DNA of 45,261 nucleotides from Cytophagaceae bacterium (GCA_025454925.1 JALONM010000058.1:1-45261); one strand, 5' to 3'. Shown: positions 1-8,816, counted from the first letter of the stretch. The notes: generated by a model not told the origin, from the sequence alone. A program made the numbers and translations.

Positions 1-186
1 TTTCAAGAAAAACATTTATTGCATTTCAATTCCACTATGGTACGATTAGATTGAGAACTTCACTCATTCCTTGAAAGCAAGCGTCAGTTATTTCAATTCC
101 ACTATGGTACGATTAGATTGTTAAAAGAAGGAAAGTGGATTCCTAAATATCCAGACATTTCAATTCCACTATGGTACGATTAGATT
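1..186 (-). CRISPR. CRISPR array, leader-proximal end (3 repeats visible, continues off the left edge)
   Basis: Three identical 30-bp repeats lie at 23-52, 90-119 and 157-186, separated by two 37-bp spacers (53-89, 120-156). Positions 1-22 are part of a third spacer. On the plus strand each repeat begins ATTTCAATTCCACTATGG; read on the minus strand it ends in ATTGAAAT, the typical 8-nt 5' handle of type I-B crRNAs. This puts transcription on the minus strand, the same direction as the cas genes, with the leader to the right of 186. Repeat identity and spacer length are seen directly; subtype and direction are inferred from family knowledge. The spacers were not matched to any target. Confidence 0.97.
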
Positions 187-391
187 CCGTTCTAAATATA
201 CAAAAAAACACGCTTTCAAGCTCCTCTTGAGTGTTTCTAATTTTAATTCTACCTATAAAACTCGTCGATACTCAATACCTCCAATCGAATAGGAGAGCGA
301 CGACATTTTATCCTATTGTTCTTCAATCGATTATTTCCATTATCCATTCCTATTGAAAAAAGATACGCTGAAAATCCTCCTAACGACGACT
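187..391 (-). promoter_or_regulatory. Putative CRISPR leader
   Basis: This 205-bp AT-rich non-coding stretch lies between the last repeat and the cas2 stop codon. Given the minus-strand orientation of the array it occupies the leader position, where transcription starts and new spacers are inserted. I see no open reading frame of note and did not identify a specific promoter box. The assignment rests on position only. Confidence 0.6.
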
Positions 392-655
392 TCAAAAGAT
401 GTTTCCAGCATTATTTCGCTCCACTCCAATAACTTCTTTATCCATCCATCGGGCCTCCCTACTTTTGAATATAATCAAACTATCGTACGTAAGGTCCATG
501 ATCTTCTCCGATTCATATATCAATTCTTTTAATTGCACTTCGCTTAATTCACCTTCAAAAACACTGTTTTGAATCCAATGCAAATATTGCCTGCACAATT
601 TAAGCATTTTGGCTGTTCTCCGCTGTTCGACATCGTAAACTAGAATTATATACAT
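392..655 (-). CDS. cas2: CRISPR-associated endoribonuclease Cas2
   Basis: This 87-aa protein has the size and ferredoxin-like start of Cas2: MYIILVYDV places the conserved Asp at residue 8 after the first beta strand. Cas2 dimers bridge two Cas1 dimers in the spacer-integration complex. It is the last gene of the cas operon, immediately before the leader. The 43-bp gap to cas1 (656-698) is made entirely of octamer repeats of the TGAATGAT/AGAATGAT type, which is odd for an operon-internal gap. Confidence 0.95.
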   Translation of the reverse strand: MYIILVYDVEQRRTAKMLKLCRQYLHWIQNSVFEGELSEVQLKELIYESEKIMDLTYDSLIIFKSREARWMDKEVIGVERNNAGNIF

Positions 656-698
656 GGATTGATTGATTGATAGAATGATTGAATGATAGAATGATTGA
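656..698. repeat. Octamer repeats filling the cas1-cas2 gap
   Basis: The gap consists of head-to-tail octamers (TGATTGAT, AGAATGAT, TGAATGAT, AGAATGAT). The same family recurs at about 9030-9063, 10450-10703, 10776-10834 and 11199-11254. The consensus is roughly NGARTGAT with two variable positions. Confidence 0.85.
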
Positions 699-1703
699 CT
701 ACCACCAGGATTTAAATGGTTTGTACTCTTCGATGCCTAAAATATGTTTACTTAATTTATAACACTCCAATCGAATCAAATGCTTGTAGCTGACGTTTCT
801 GCCCAGGCCTCTATGCTTAATGGTTTCACGCAATCGTTCTTCCCAGCTCTCCACTACTTTGCGTCGTCCTGTTTCTTTTAACACACAATAATTTACATTA
901 AAATCAAAATGATTGCTTTGAATTTGTTTTTTATTGAGTAGGCTAAAAATCAAACGATCTGCTAGAATGGGTTTGAATATCTCTGAAAGATCCAGAGCTA
1001 AAGAATAGCGTCTTTCACCGGGTTCGTGCAGAAAGCTGATTGTCGGATTGAGTTGGGTATGGTATATCGCATCCAGACAAGCGGTATAGGTCAATGAATT
1101 CACAAACGAAATCATTGCATTGATTTCATTGCGGGGCGGTTGCTTGCTGCGACCATCCATCACAAAATCATTGATAATCACATCGAAGGCTTCGTAATAA
1201 CTCATCCGAATATTCCCTTCTATGCCCATTAATTCAGGAATCGATTGCGCCGCGTCGATGCCTCCTTGATACAACTCCACTAATTGAATAAATCGAGACA
1301 CATCCTTTTCCCTGTTGCAGTAATAATTCAGATTTCGTAAGATATTGTTCGAGGATCCATAAACAAAAGACTTAGCTAGTGTCAGCCTTTTAGATGGCTT
1401 GGAAAAATGTTCAACCTGCTTAACAAGCATGCGACCAGCGAGCAAATATTCCTTGGGCATAAATGAACCAGTGTAATGCTCATAGTAATCAAAGAAATGT
1501 ACTGCCACATGATTCTTACCTAAAAAATTGTAAAGTGCCGAATTGGCATCCAAACTTCCAAATACATACAAATTATCGACAGTCTCAACCGGAATGTACT
1601 TAGCCGGCAAACCATTGCCCACCTCATCTACCGGATCGAAGCGCAGGGTATTATCTTTGCGGCTCAAGCGGCCTGGATTGAATAGGTAATAGGTACGTTT
1701 CAT
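699..1703 (-). CDS. cas1: CRISPR-associated integrase/endonuclease Cas1
   Basis: This 334-aa Cas1 starts at the ATG at 1703 (MKRTYYLFNPGRLSRKDN). An upstream in-frame ATG at 1763 would add 20 residues encoded by a palindrome and is unlikely to be used. The metal-binding residues expected of Cas1 are visible: E162 in GIEGNIR, H226 in FLHEPGERR and the acidic pair D238/E241 in ALDLSEIFKP. Cas1 catalyses spacer integration with Cas2. It is separated from cas4 by a RAYT transposase gene, and its 5' end abuts the palindrome at 1714-1767. Confidence 0.96.
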   Translation of the reverse strand: MKRTYYLFNPGRLSRKDNTLRFDPVDEVGNGLPAKYIPVETVDNLYVFGSLDANSALYNFLGKNHVAVHFFDYYEHYTGSFMPKEYLLAGRMLVKQVEHFSKPSKRLTLAKSFVYGSSNNILRNLNYYCNREKDVSRFIQLVELYQGGIDAAQSIPELMGIEGNIRMSYYEAFDVIINDFVMDGRSKQPPRNEINAMISFVNSLTYTACLDAIYHTQLNPTISFLHEPGERRYSLALDLSEIFKPILADRLIFSLLNKKQIQSNHFDFNVNYCVLKETGRRKVVESWEERLRETIKHRGLGRNVSYKHLIRLECYKLSKHILGIEEYKPFKSWW

Positions 1704-1713
1704 AGTAGTAGGC

Positions 1714-1767
1714 AACCTTGGAGGTTCCCCCGGTGATAAATTTAAAGTATCAGGAACCTCCAAGGTT
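1714..1767. repeat. Perfect 15-bp inverted repeat with inner stem (REP-like palindrome) at the 3' end of the RAYT gene
   Basis: The arm at 1714-1728 (AACCTTGGAGGTTCC) is exactly complementary to 1753-1767. Inside it, 1734-1738 (TGATA) pairs with 1748-1752, leaving a 5-nt bulge on one side. The palindrome spans the stop codon of the RAYT gene and lies 10 bp upstream of the cas1 start. A one-mismatch copy of the arm core (ACCTCTAAGGTTG) occurs at 2431-2443 on the other side of the RAYT gene. Palindromes flanking the gene are what RAYT enzymes recognise. Confidence 0.9.
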
Positions 1768-2373
1768 GAATTCTGCCAAATCCAACCTTAAAAGCTCCTT
1801 ATGAAAATGAATTAATTCGTCTTTATTTCCCACCCCATTCATCAAATACCGCCAATCGATTTTAGTAGATTTATTCAATACATAAGCGTGTATAGAAGAA
1901 TACGACCAATCTAATAAATTCCTACAAAAGGAATGATGTATAGGATTGTAATGAATGTACGCAATAAGACGTGCAAAATAGTCGTCATTTGCAATTTCTT
2001 TACGTCGCACATTAGATTGGAATAAGCTTCCAATTCGTTCGTATCGTATATTGAATGATTTGGAGTAAGAGTTAAGCATATTACTGAATTGCTGGGAAAT
2101 GAAGGCAGAAGGATTTTCTATTACGTCCCATGCATCTTTCTTTTTCAAACGGGCATATTCGACCAAATTAGTTAATGAGCGAATCCGGATCATGAGGTGG
2201 AAATGATTCGGCATCAGACAGTAGGCATAGGTTTCAGCCACTGGATAAATATACTTGCCATATCGTTTCATAAAATCATCATAATCCTGTTGAGTTCTGA
2301 ATAAATTATCACTACCATTTGCATGAGAATATACATGATACACTGTATCAGGAAGAAAAGGGGAGTTGTACAT
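1750..2373 (-). mobile_element. RAYT (REP-associated tyrosine transposase, Y1/IS200-like) gene inserted in the cas operon
   Basis: This 207-aa protein carries the Y1 HUH-type nuclease signature: MPNHFHLMIR with metal-binding H57 and H59, an N-terminal YHVYSHAN strand and a C-terminal helix DDYFARLIAYIHYNPIHH typical of REP-associated transposases. Enzymes of this family nick single-stranded DNA at REP-like hairpins. It lies in the same orientation as the cas genes between cas4 and cas1. A perfect palindrome overlaps its 3' end (its last residues are encoded by one arm) and a related arm lies upstream at 2431-2443. The reading frame is intact. Whether it is mobile or domesticated cannot be told from this sequence. 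Confidence 0.9.
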
Positions 2374-2445
2374 CAGTAAATTGTCTTTACTTACTAGACT
2401 CTCGAATCAAAAAATAGTTCCCTTTTTTCTACCTCTAAGGTTGGC

Positions 2446-2949
2446 CTACTCCTCTACCCAACAGAAATCATAGTAGGAGCAGTTTTTACATTTATTTTTC
2501 GAGATTCTTTCCGGAATATTTTCCGATTCAATAATTTCCTCGATGCGCTTCAATAAGATCAGTATTTCGTGGCGATCATGGTCGGTTATAAATACCTCCT
2601 CGCGCGTTCTGAGTTTGGGATATTCCAAAATTCCAGTTACACCTTGCACTCCCTGTTGCTCCAGCAACCAGAGGTAGTATTTTACTTGCCAAACGTGCGC
2701 AACCTCCTTAGAAGGCGATTTTTTGATTTCATGTACGACTTTATTTTTCGCATCGTAATAATCAATTTTACTGCCTCCTATTTCAATTTCCTTATATTTT
2801 TCGGAGCGCTGCGAATAAGAATGCTCGTGCAGTTGTTTCCCTTCGGCCACCAGATCGGAGGTATGCTCCATACCGATACCATTGGCAAACAACCACAGCT
2901 TACGCAAGCAAATGTAAAAATAGTTGATGTGGGTGGCGGTAAGTTGCAT
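2446..2949 (-). CDS. cas4: CRISPR-associated exonuclease Cas4
   Basis: This 167-aa RecB-family nuclease has the four cysteines that bind an Fe-S cluster in Cas4: C14 near the N-terminus and C154, C157 and C163 at the C-terminus (KCKNCSYYDFC). The central block contains H31 upstream, the acidic active-site strand (GGSKIDYYD), EIKKS, and a QVKYYLWLLE helix. Cas4 trims prespacers and selects PAM-containing substrates with Cas1-Cas2. It is preceded by a hairpin (2964-2998) separating it from cas7 and followed by the RAYT gene. Confidence 0.95.
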   Translation of the reverse strand: MQLTATHINYFYICLRKLWLFANGIGMEHTSDLVAEGKQLHEHSYSQRSEKYKEIEIGGSKIDYYDAKNKVVHEIKKSPSKEVAHVWQVKYYLWLLEQQGVQGVTGILEYPKLRTREEVFITDHDRHEILILLKRIEEIIESENIPERISKNKCKNCSYYDFCWVEE

Positions 2950-2963
2950 GATTGAAAATTAAA

Positions 2964-2998
2964 ATATCCATCAACTATTTATATAGTTTGATGGATAT
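2964..2998. repeat. Hairpin between cas7 and cas4
   Basis: The left arm ATATCCATCAACTA (2964-2977) pairs with 2984-2998 apart from a one-base bulge. It lies in the 66-bp gap separating the interference genes from the adaptation genes. The same arm (ATATCCATCA) forms a hairpin at 10704-10742. Without a T-run it does not look like a simple terminator; it could be a processing or attenuation site or a dispersed palindromic element. Confidence 0.75.
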
Positions 2999-3015
2999 CA
3001 AAAATGTCAAATAAA

Positions 3016-4071
3016 CTACCCTAATTGATTTTCATATGGAAATGCCATCATTAAATCAATGAGTTTTTGTTCCGCTTTATAGAGTGCATCCGCAGATTCT
3101 CCTTTAGTATGAATAAATCCACCTGCTTGAAGAGTAATAAAAGTGTCAACATTATTCAATGATTCGTCAATTATTGGGTCCGCCTTTTTAGAGTCTTCCT
3201 CTGATAACTTTGCTCTGATACTCCCTGCAATTAGATTAGCATTGTCACTGATTGCAATTGCTAATGTATCCATCAAGCTAAAAGTTCGGGATTGATTAGA
3301 GGTAATTCTCCAATCAATTAAAGCTTTAGCTAAACCTTTTATCCACTTTTCTCTAAGCTCCTTAGGAGCTACCAATGATGGGCCAAATACATTAGAGGAT
3401 TCTATCCAGCCTTCGGATTTTAATTTTTCAATTGTTGCATCACTCATTTCTGGTTCAAATGAATTTGTACTCACGGAAAACAATCTTCTCAAATCAATTG
3501 CAATATCAGCAACGAACAAACCTGCAACTCTATCAGAAGCATTAAGCCATTTTCTACTAAGACTTCTGTCCTTCCCCTCTAAAACATCTACTATTTGTTC
3601 GTTACTTAATTGGTTCCCTTTTTCGTCTCGTACAATTACTACATTATTCGGCCTTTCACTTCTATCGAAAGAACCCGCCTCTTTTTCTACTCCAGCTAAA
3701 AGAGGATGCAATGCTCTCATTGCAGAAATAGAAAGTGGACTTCTTCGTTTAAGTGTCCTTTCGGTTCCTCCTTTTGAAGCCTTCATCCAACCACCAAATA
3801 GTTGATCTGCGAATGTTGGATCACAAGTACCATATACTTCACCTTCTTTTAACTCCTTTTGTTTATTTACGTCAAAGAGGAAAGTTGTTGGCGAAGGCGT
3901 TTGATTAATCGTCTCGCATAACGAATCAATCAGCGATCGCTTAATTTGTTGACCACTTGAAAAGGGAATATATTTTTTAAATTGTACGTCATAATAAGTC
4001 TTTTGACCATCGGCTACACAAAATACGGTATGCTCAGCTCTTTTTAAGGTTCTTATATAAATTGTATTCAT
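3016..4071 (-). CDS. cas7: Cas7-family Cascade backbone protein
   Basis: This 351-aa protein has features of the Cas7/Cst2/DevR group: an N-terminal strand that runs into IPFSSGQQIKRSLIDSL, the element that interacts with the repeat-spacer RNA backbone, and a C-terminal ITLQAGGFIHTKG strand. Multiple Cas7 copies would coat the crRNA in the interference complex. It lies 20 bp downstream of the cas8-like gene. Exact subfamily (Csh2 versus Cst2) is not resolved by eye. Confidence 0.85.
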   Translation of the reverse strand: MNTIYIRTLKRAEHTVFCVADGQKTYYDVQFKKYIPFSSGQQIKRSLIDSLCETINQTPSPTTFLFDVNKQKELKEGEVYGTCDPTFADQLFGGWMKASKGGTERTLKRRSPLSISAMRALHPLLAGVEKEAGSFDRSERPNNVVIVRDEKGNQLSNEQIVDVLEGKDRSLSRKWLNASDRVAGLFVADIAIDLRRLFSVSTNSFEPEMSDATIEKLKSEGWIESSNVFGPSLVAPKELREKWIKGLAKALIDWRITSNQSRTFSLMDTLAIAISDNANLIAGSIRAKLSEEDSKKADPIIDESLNNVDTFITLQAGGFIHTKGESADALYKAEQKLIDLMMAFPYENQLG

Positions 4072-4091
4072 TTTATGATAAAGGTTAAAAA

Positions 4092-5414
4092 TTAAGATTG
4101 TTTTTCAAGAAATGCGTAATCGAACTTTAGAAGCGTGGATAAGTATCCGAATTCTTCATTTGTCATTAAATGGATATCGTCCTTAAATGCCTTAATGATG
4201 TCTAGATCATTTGTATCCAAATCCTTAATCATAGTGGTAAGAATCTCAATGAATGCTCTTTTCGATTTAGCTTCCCAAAGTTCCTTTTCTACTAGATTTT
4301 TTCGGACAGTCTTATTATTACTGTCTCCATTACGGTATTTTAAAATCGTTTCAGCTAATTTTAAAGTGTATTCGGAGATCTCTTCTTTGTTTTTAGATAA
4401 CATAGCGATTAACCAAGTTTTATATACGTAATAATTTATTTTATCCACTTCATTTTTAAAGGTTAGGTTTTTGCTTTCATTCATATATTTTACTAAACCT
4501 TCTGGGCGCAGTGTTTGCATTCCAATACTTCCCAATTCACAAGCTCGTTTGATATGCATTCCGAAAAGTTCTTCAAAGTCCTTTGATGATATTGAATGAT
4601 TAGAGCCAATTAATTGACTATAAATATGCTTTAGCTTTGTACCTGCTTTTAATTGAAAAGGAATAAATCCAATAGTTTTATTCGTTTGCCCGAATCCATA
4701 AATATAAGCTGTAAGTGATCTGGATGGATACAATTGCGAAAGGCTAAAAAATAATTTTGACCAATTGACAGTAGAGACTTCTATTTTTTCAGAATCTACC
4801 TCAAATATTTTCTCATCTATAAGTGTAGAAAAATCGAATTTTTCATCAAAGTTGCTACGCAACGAATATGTCAGCCATTGTCCATTCCATGTTCCGATTT
4901 GATTTCCACGTAATCTTTCTAAGGTATTATCATTTAAAAATTTTCGGTAAGTTTTCCAACCTTCAAAGGTTTGAAGTGTAATTGTTGCATCATCAAACAA
5001 AAGTGTATAGCCGCCCGCTACGCCGATACCTAAACCACTTCCAATCCAAGACAAATAAATTTCATCTTCATTTACGGGGATAACAATATCGCTCACCAGC
5101 CCAGAAGTACTCGCAAACTCTTTTGATTCGGAGGCAGGAAAACCTAAAGCGAAACTAGCATCGGCTGTTTCATTTTTAACTTTATCATGTAAACTTTCAA
5201 GTTTTTCAATTCGTTCTTCCTTTTTTAATAAATGTACTTTTTGACCTGCTTTCATTTGCACAAAAGGTGAATTCGTCACCCATTGCATATACTTTGGATG
5301 ATTGTAGAATAGATCGAAATACTCTTCAGTAAAAAACTCTTTCGGAGTTAATTGTTTATTGTACTTGCTATTGTATGCATCTAGAAATGTCTTTCCTACT
5401 AAAGATGTTATCAT
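4092..5414 (-). CDS. Probable Cas8-like large subunit of the type I effector
   Basis: This 440-aa protein is recognised mainly by position, between cas3 and cas7. It begins MITSLVGKTFLDAYNSKY and shows no CxxC zinc motif, unlike several Cas8 families. The N-terminal half is beta-rich (IYLSWIGSGLGIGVAGGY); the C-terminal part from about residue 330 is strongly helical, as expected of the C-terminal bundle of large subunits. Its start overlaps the cas3 stop by 4 nt, indicating coupled translation. Large subunits read the PAM and recruit Cas3. It could be a divergent Cas8b/Cst1-type protein; an HMM or structure comparison would settle this. Confidence 0.65.
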   Translation of the reverse strand: MITSLVGKTFLDAYNSKYNKQLTPKEFFTEEYFDLFYNHPKYMQWVTNSPFVQMKAGQKVHLLKKEERIEKLESLHDKVKNETADASFALGFPASESKEFASTSGLVSDIVIPVNEDEIYLSWIGSGLGIGVAGGYTLLFDDATITLQTFEGWKTYRKFLNDNTLERLRGNQIGTWNGQWLTYSLRSNFDEKFDFSTLIDEKIFEVDSEKIEVSTVNWSKLFFSLSQLYPSRSLTAYIYGFGQTNKTIGFIPFQLKAGTKLKHIYSQLIGSNHSISSKDFEELFGMHIKRACELGSIGMQTLRPEGLVKYMNESKNLTFKNEVDKINYYVYKTWLIAMLSKNKEEISEYTLKLAETILKYRNGDSNNKTVRKNLVEKELWEAKSKRAFIEILTTMIKDLDTNDLDIIKAFKDDIHLMTNEEFGYLSTLLKFDYAFLEKQS

Positions 5415-7558
5415 AATATTTGATTATTAACGTCCAAGTTTTCTTCTTTAATAAGAGATGTAATCAATCCCAGCTCGCTTGAATATGCCTTGTTCGGAAT
5501 TATAAAAGGCTTATTTCCTTTTTGTGATTGATTCATTTTCGCTACCGTGAAATATCGTATAGGTATTTCTAATTCTAATCTTCTTTCGAAGTATGAATTT
5601 TCATACTCATTCAAATCACTTTCGCATATACATGAGACAGAATCAATGTCAAGTAGCTCAAATAGAATTGATTTACTTCTGTGAGTAAGTTTGTTTATGG
5701 AAACACTTCCGTCAGATTTAAATACTGAATGCGTTTCAATATCTAAAAAGTAAATATTCGGAAAAACAATATCAATCTTTTCTTGTAATAGCTTTTCTTG
5801 AAAAATTTCTCCATCAGGTAATACTTCATACGTTCTATTTAGTACATCCAAATCGTAAGGTAAAGCGTCTTTGGGTTCTTGCGGTGGAGCTATAACATAA
5901 ATATCTTTAGTTTTTCCAATTGTTTCTAGCGACCGTTTCCGATTAATTCTACCAAATCGTTGAGCTAATGCGTCTAATGGAGCTGCTTCGGTAATCATTA
6001 CGTCGAAACTAATATCGAGGCTCACTTCTACAATTTGTGTAGAAACTACTATGCATGCGCTATTGGACGTATTGAACTTGCTTAACGATCTACCTTCATC
6101 ATCTAGACCAATCAAATCTCTTTCCTTTTTATTTCTATCGCCTCGCTTAAAGCGACTATGTAGCAATAGCGAAGGAATAGTTGGATATAATTTAGTTAAA
6201 CGTTCAAATACAACTTGAGCGTTCGTCACTCTATTCATTACAATGAGCACCTTTTTATCTTCAGAAACAGCATCCATTATTAAGGGAAGAGCATCTTCAA
6301 CTGTTTCTATTTTAAACGTTTTATGGCGGTTGAATTTTTCCAATTCATTTTCTGGTAATGAAATCTCTAAAACATCATCTCCTAAAATTGCTACGATTCT
6401 ATTATACAAAATAGAAGGCATTGTTGCTGTTCCTATGTGGATGCTGCAATCATTCGACTTTAAAATTTCGACCAGCTTAATTACAATTGCCTGTGAAACT
6501 CCGGTATAAGTATGAATTTCATCCAGAATAACATCACAGCCTTTTAAATCAAGCAATAATGCTTCATAACCTTTTAGTCCAAATGCTATTGAAGATAACT
6601 GATGTGGTGTTAATATTTTTATTGAAGACCCAACCAATGACTGTAAGACCTCTTCTTCCTCATTTCCTTTTCTTTTGATGACTGAAGAGGATGCATGCAA
6701 AACTCGGATATCGAGTTCTGGATTATTCTTTTCTAAATCCTTCGACACGCGCTTATACATTGCGTTTATTGAAGCTTGAAATGGGAGTGTATAAAAGACT
6801 CTGCCTTTGCATCTCCTAAACAAAAAATCTGTTTTCCCAGCCCCTGTGCAAGCTACTACCAAACTATGCTTTTTAGGTGAGCTTGCATCCAGTTGAGACA
6901 GAGGATAAAGCATATGCTTTCTTTCAAAAAAACTAAGATTAGGTTTCAAAAAACAATTCTTTAATTCTTTTTCAGTGGAATTAATTAATGCAGACGCAAA
7001 ATGATCGGCTCCCATCAGTAAGCCTCTCCAATCCGAAAACCCCTTTTCTTTAACTTTTGTCTTGCAGTAACTAACTACGTATTCAAGATTAGCTAATGCT
7101 TCGTTTTTTGTAATTACCTTGGTTGGAATTCCAAAATGGTTAAATATTTCATTTGCCTGAATACTCCATTCATTCCACTCCCCCAAATGAAATTCTTCAT
7201 AATCTTCTTTATCGTCAAGGTCTAGTAGCCCCTTTTCTCCCGTATCATTTTTAGTTGATTTATGATGTCCAACCACCATTTCAATCAATGCAGAATGTTC
7301 TTCTTTTGGGAATAGCGAAATGAAAAATAGAGAAGCTATTTCGTGTCGGAATACTGTTGTCGGCTTTGTTCTTCCTTTTAATCTTTTCTGAAATTCAGGA
7401 TGAGCTTTTCCTATGTCATGCAAAATGCCGCCCTTAAAAGCTAGGTTTTCATCCAGTTTTAAATGCATGGCAATGGATTTCGCCGCTATAGCCACGTGAT
7501 ATAAATGGTCTTTGAGCGAAGTCCATTCCGGTCCCGATTTTGCGAACAACTTCTCCAT
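5411..7558 (-). CDS. cas3: CRISPR-associated helicase/nuclease Cas3 (HD plus SF2 helicase)
   Basis: This 715-aa protein has an N-terminal HD nuclease domain (HD pair H47-D48, H72, H98-H99, D185) fused to a superfamily 2 helicase: Walker A CTGAGKT at 237-243, DEIH box at 346-349, TAT motif at 377-379 and QRFGRINR motif VI at 533-540. All expected catalytic residues are present, so it looks functional. Cas3 unwinds and degrades target DNA after recruitment by the Cascade complex. It sits 1 nt after cas5 and overlaps the cas8-like gene by 4 nt, so cas5-cas3-cas8 form one translationally coupled block. In standard I-B loci cas3 usually follows cas8-cas7-cas5. Confidence 0.96.
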   Translation of the reverse strand: MEKLFAKSGPEWTSLKDHLYHVAIAAKSIAMHLKLDENLAFKGGILHDIGKAHPEFQKRLKGRTKPTTVFRHEIASLFFISLFPKEEHSALIEMVVGHHKSTKNDTGEKGLLDLDDKEDYEEFHLGEWNEWSIQANEIFNHFGIPTKVITKNEALANLEYVVSYCKTKVKEKGFSDWRGLLMGADHFASALINSTEKELKNCFLKPNLSFFERKHMLYPLSQLDASSPKKHSLVVACTGAGKTDFLFRRCKGRVFYTLPFQASINAMYKRVSKDLEKNNPELDIRVLHASSSVIKRKGNEEEEVLQSLVGSSIKILTPHQLSSIAFGLKGYEALLLDLKGCDVILDEIHTYTGVSQAIVIKLVEILKSNDCSIHIGTATMPSILYNRIVAILGDDVLEISLPENELEKFNRHKTFKIETVEDALPLIMDAVSEDKKVLIVMNRVTNAQVVFERLTKLYPTIPSLLLHSRFKRGDRNKKERDLIGLDDEGRSLSKFNTSNSACIVVSTQIVEVSLDISFDVMITEAAPLDALAQRFGRINRKRSLETIGKTKDIYVIAPPQEPKDALPYDLDVLNRTYEVLPDGEIFQEKLLQEKIDIVFPNIYFLDIETHSVFKSDGSVSINKLTHRSKSILFELLDIDSVSCICESDLNEYENSYFERRLELEIPIRYFTVAKMNQSQKGNKPFIIPNKAYSSELGLITSLIKEENLDVNNQIL

Positions 7559-7559
7559 C

Positions 7560-8147
7560 TTAATATTGAGTTATCGGATTTCCAACAACTTTTATCCAAC
7601 CGTACATCTTTTCAGAATTGAATCTATTATACCCAACTAGAAAAGATTTTTCTGTTTGTTCGAACACTAATTCAAATCCATTAAACTGGTTTTCATCAGA
7701 GTTAAAAGTATCCGTATCTGTTTCAATAATTTCGATTGGAAACAATATATCCTCGTTTCTACTCAAGCAGATATGTTGTGTATACGCCAATTGTGCATCT
7801 TCAAATGTTTTTAATGCAATACTTAAAACTGGGTTAATCAATATGCCACGCATCAAAATTCCATTTGGTCTTTCAAATAAAATCTGTTTTCCTTTCTTTG
7901 TGGAGTTCCAGCCCCTAGTTTGAATTTGCTCTTGTTGCCCAGACAGTTGGTCATAAGAAAGCCTATGTCCCAATATCTTAGAAATTCCAACAGTTCTCAA
8001 TAACTCTGGAAATAATTTCTTTTCAATTCCTTCCACTATTGATGGTGTTAAAAACTGCTGAGAAAAAGTTTCACTATCCCTCACTGCAGTCCAAGGCTTT
8101 ATAAAACCAAATGGACCAGCATATTTTACAACAAATAATTTCTCCAT
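7560..8147 (-). CDS. cas5: CRISPR-associated protein Cas5
   Basis: This 195-aa protein has the Cas5 N-terminal RAMP strand and loop (VVKYAGPFGFIKPWTAVRD) followed by the TFSQQFLTPSIVEGI segment and a QTRGWN region. Cas5 caps the 5' handle of the crRNA in the Cascade complex. It lies 6 bp downstream of cas6 and 1 nt before cas3, inside the operon. The family call rests on the N-terminus, size and context. Confidence 0.8.
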   Translation of the reverse strand: MEKLFVVKYAGPFGFIKPWTAVRDSETFSQQFLTPSIVEGIEKKLFPELLRTVGISKILGHRLSYDQLSGQQEQIQTRGWNSTKKGKQILFERPNGILMRGILINPVLSIALKTFEDAQLAYTQHICLSRNEDILFPIEIIETDTDTFNSDENQFNGFELVFEQTEKSFLVGYNRFNSEKMYGWIKVVGNPITQY

Positions 8148-8153
8148 CGTACG

Positions 8154-8816
8154 CTAGATTAATGCTCCGAAACCAATTCCTGTTGAATTACCAACTCCAA
8201 CGTTCCAGGCAAACGTGATTTGCTCTGGACTGCCTTCAATAATAACAGGACAAATAGTGCCTTTATTGAAGATGTTTTTATAGGTAAATCCTTTATGTTT
8301 AACCGCTGGATATTCATCATCAAATGAAACTTTAATTCCATCAGAAGGAAGTCCAGCTTTTTTAAGTTTTGTAACTAGCGTTTCAGTTAATAACTTTTCA
8401 GAATCCGGGTCTTCTTTAAAGAAGAATTTAATCTCATCATTTACTCTTCGTTTTATAAAAACAGGATTCGCAACTGAAAAACGTTCTTTAGTTCCAAATT
8501 CAGGGTTCGATTGAATATGTATTTCATTTGCAAATACTTCATTTGTTACCAAGTTGTCTGATTGTATTCCTGCTATAATCCGTTTGATTACTTCAGGATC
8601 ATGGGCATTTATAAACCAATGACTGTTGGGAGTCAATGTAATTCCCCTCTCATTCGATTTGGTTTCTCTTATCCATGAAAATGAGTACAGGGAAACACTT
8701 TCATGTTCAGCATTATCTTTCCCTAACCATTTGTGTAATGCAGAAACCAAAATTGATTGGTAATTATAAGGAAGGGTGATCCGTCCTTTGGTTTTAAGTT
8801 TTAGTATTATTCGCAT
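8154..8816 (-). CDS. cas6: CRISPR pre-crRNA endoribonuclease Cas6
   Basis: This 220-aa protein ends with the glycine-rich loop that defines Cas6 (GVGNSTGIGFGALI, residues 207-220). H28 in ALHKWLG is a candidate catalytic histidine. Cas6 cuts the repeat to leave the 8-nt 5' handle on mature crRNAs. It is the first intact gene of the interference operon, 6 bp ahead of cas5. It differs clearly from the two degraded cas6 remnants just upstream (8871-8996 and 9061-9306), whose C-termini end in GFGC, so it may have replaced them. Confidence 0.9.
   Translation of the reverse strand: MRIILKLKTKGRITLPYNYQSILVSALHKWLGKDNAEHESVSLYSFSWIRETKSNERGITLTPNSHWFINAHDPEVIKRIIAGIQSDNLVTNEVFANEIHIQSNPEFGTKERFSVANPVFIKRRVNDEIKFFFKEDPDSEKLLTETLVTKLKKAGLPSDGIKVSFDDEYPAVKHKGFTYKNIFNKGTICPVIIEGSPEQITFAWNVGVGNSTGIGFGALI

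Noticed and set aside
2569-2955. A 128-codon plus-strand open frame opposite cas4
   Set aside because: It lies entirely antisense to a well-supported Cas4 with all its cysteines and reads as low-quality sequence.
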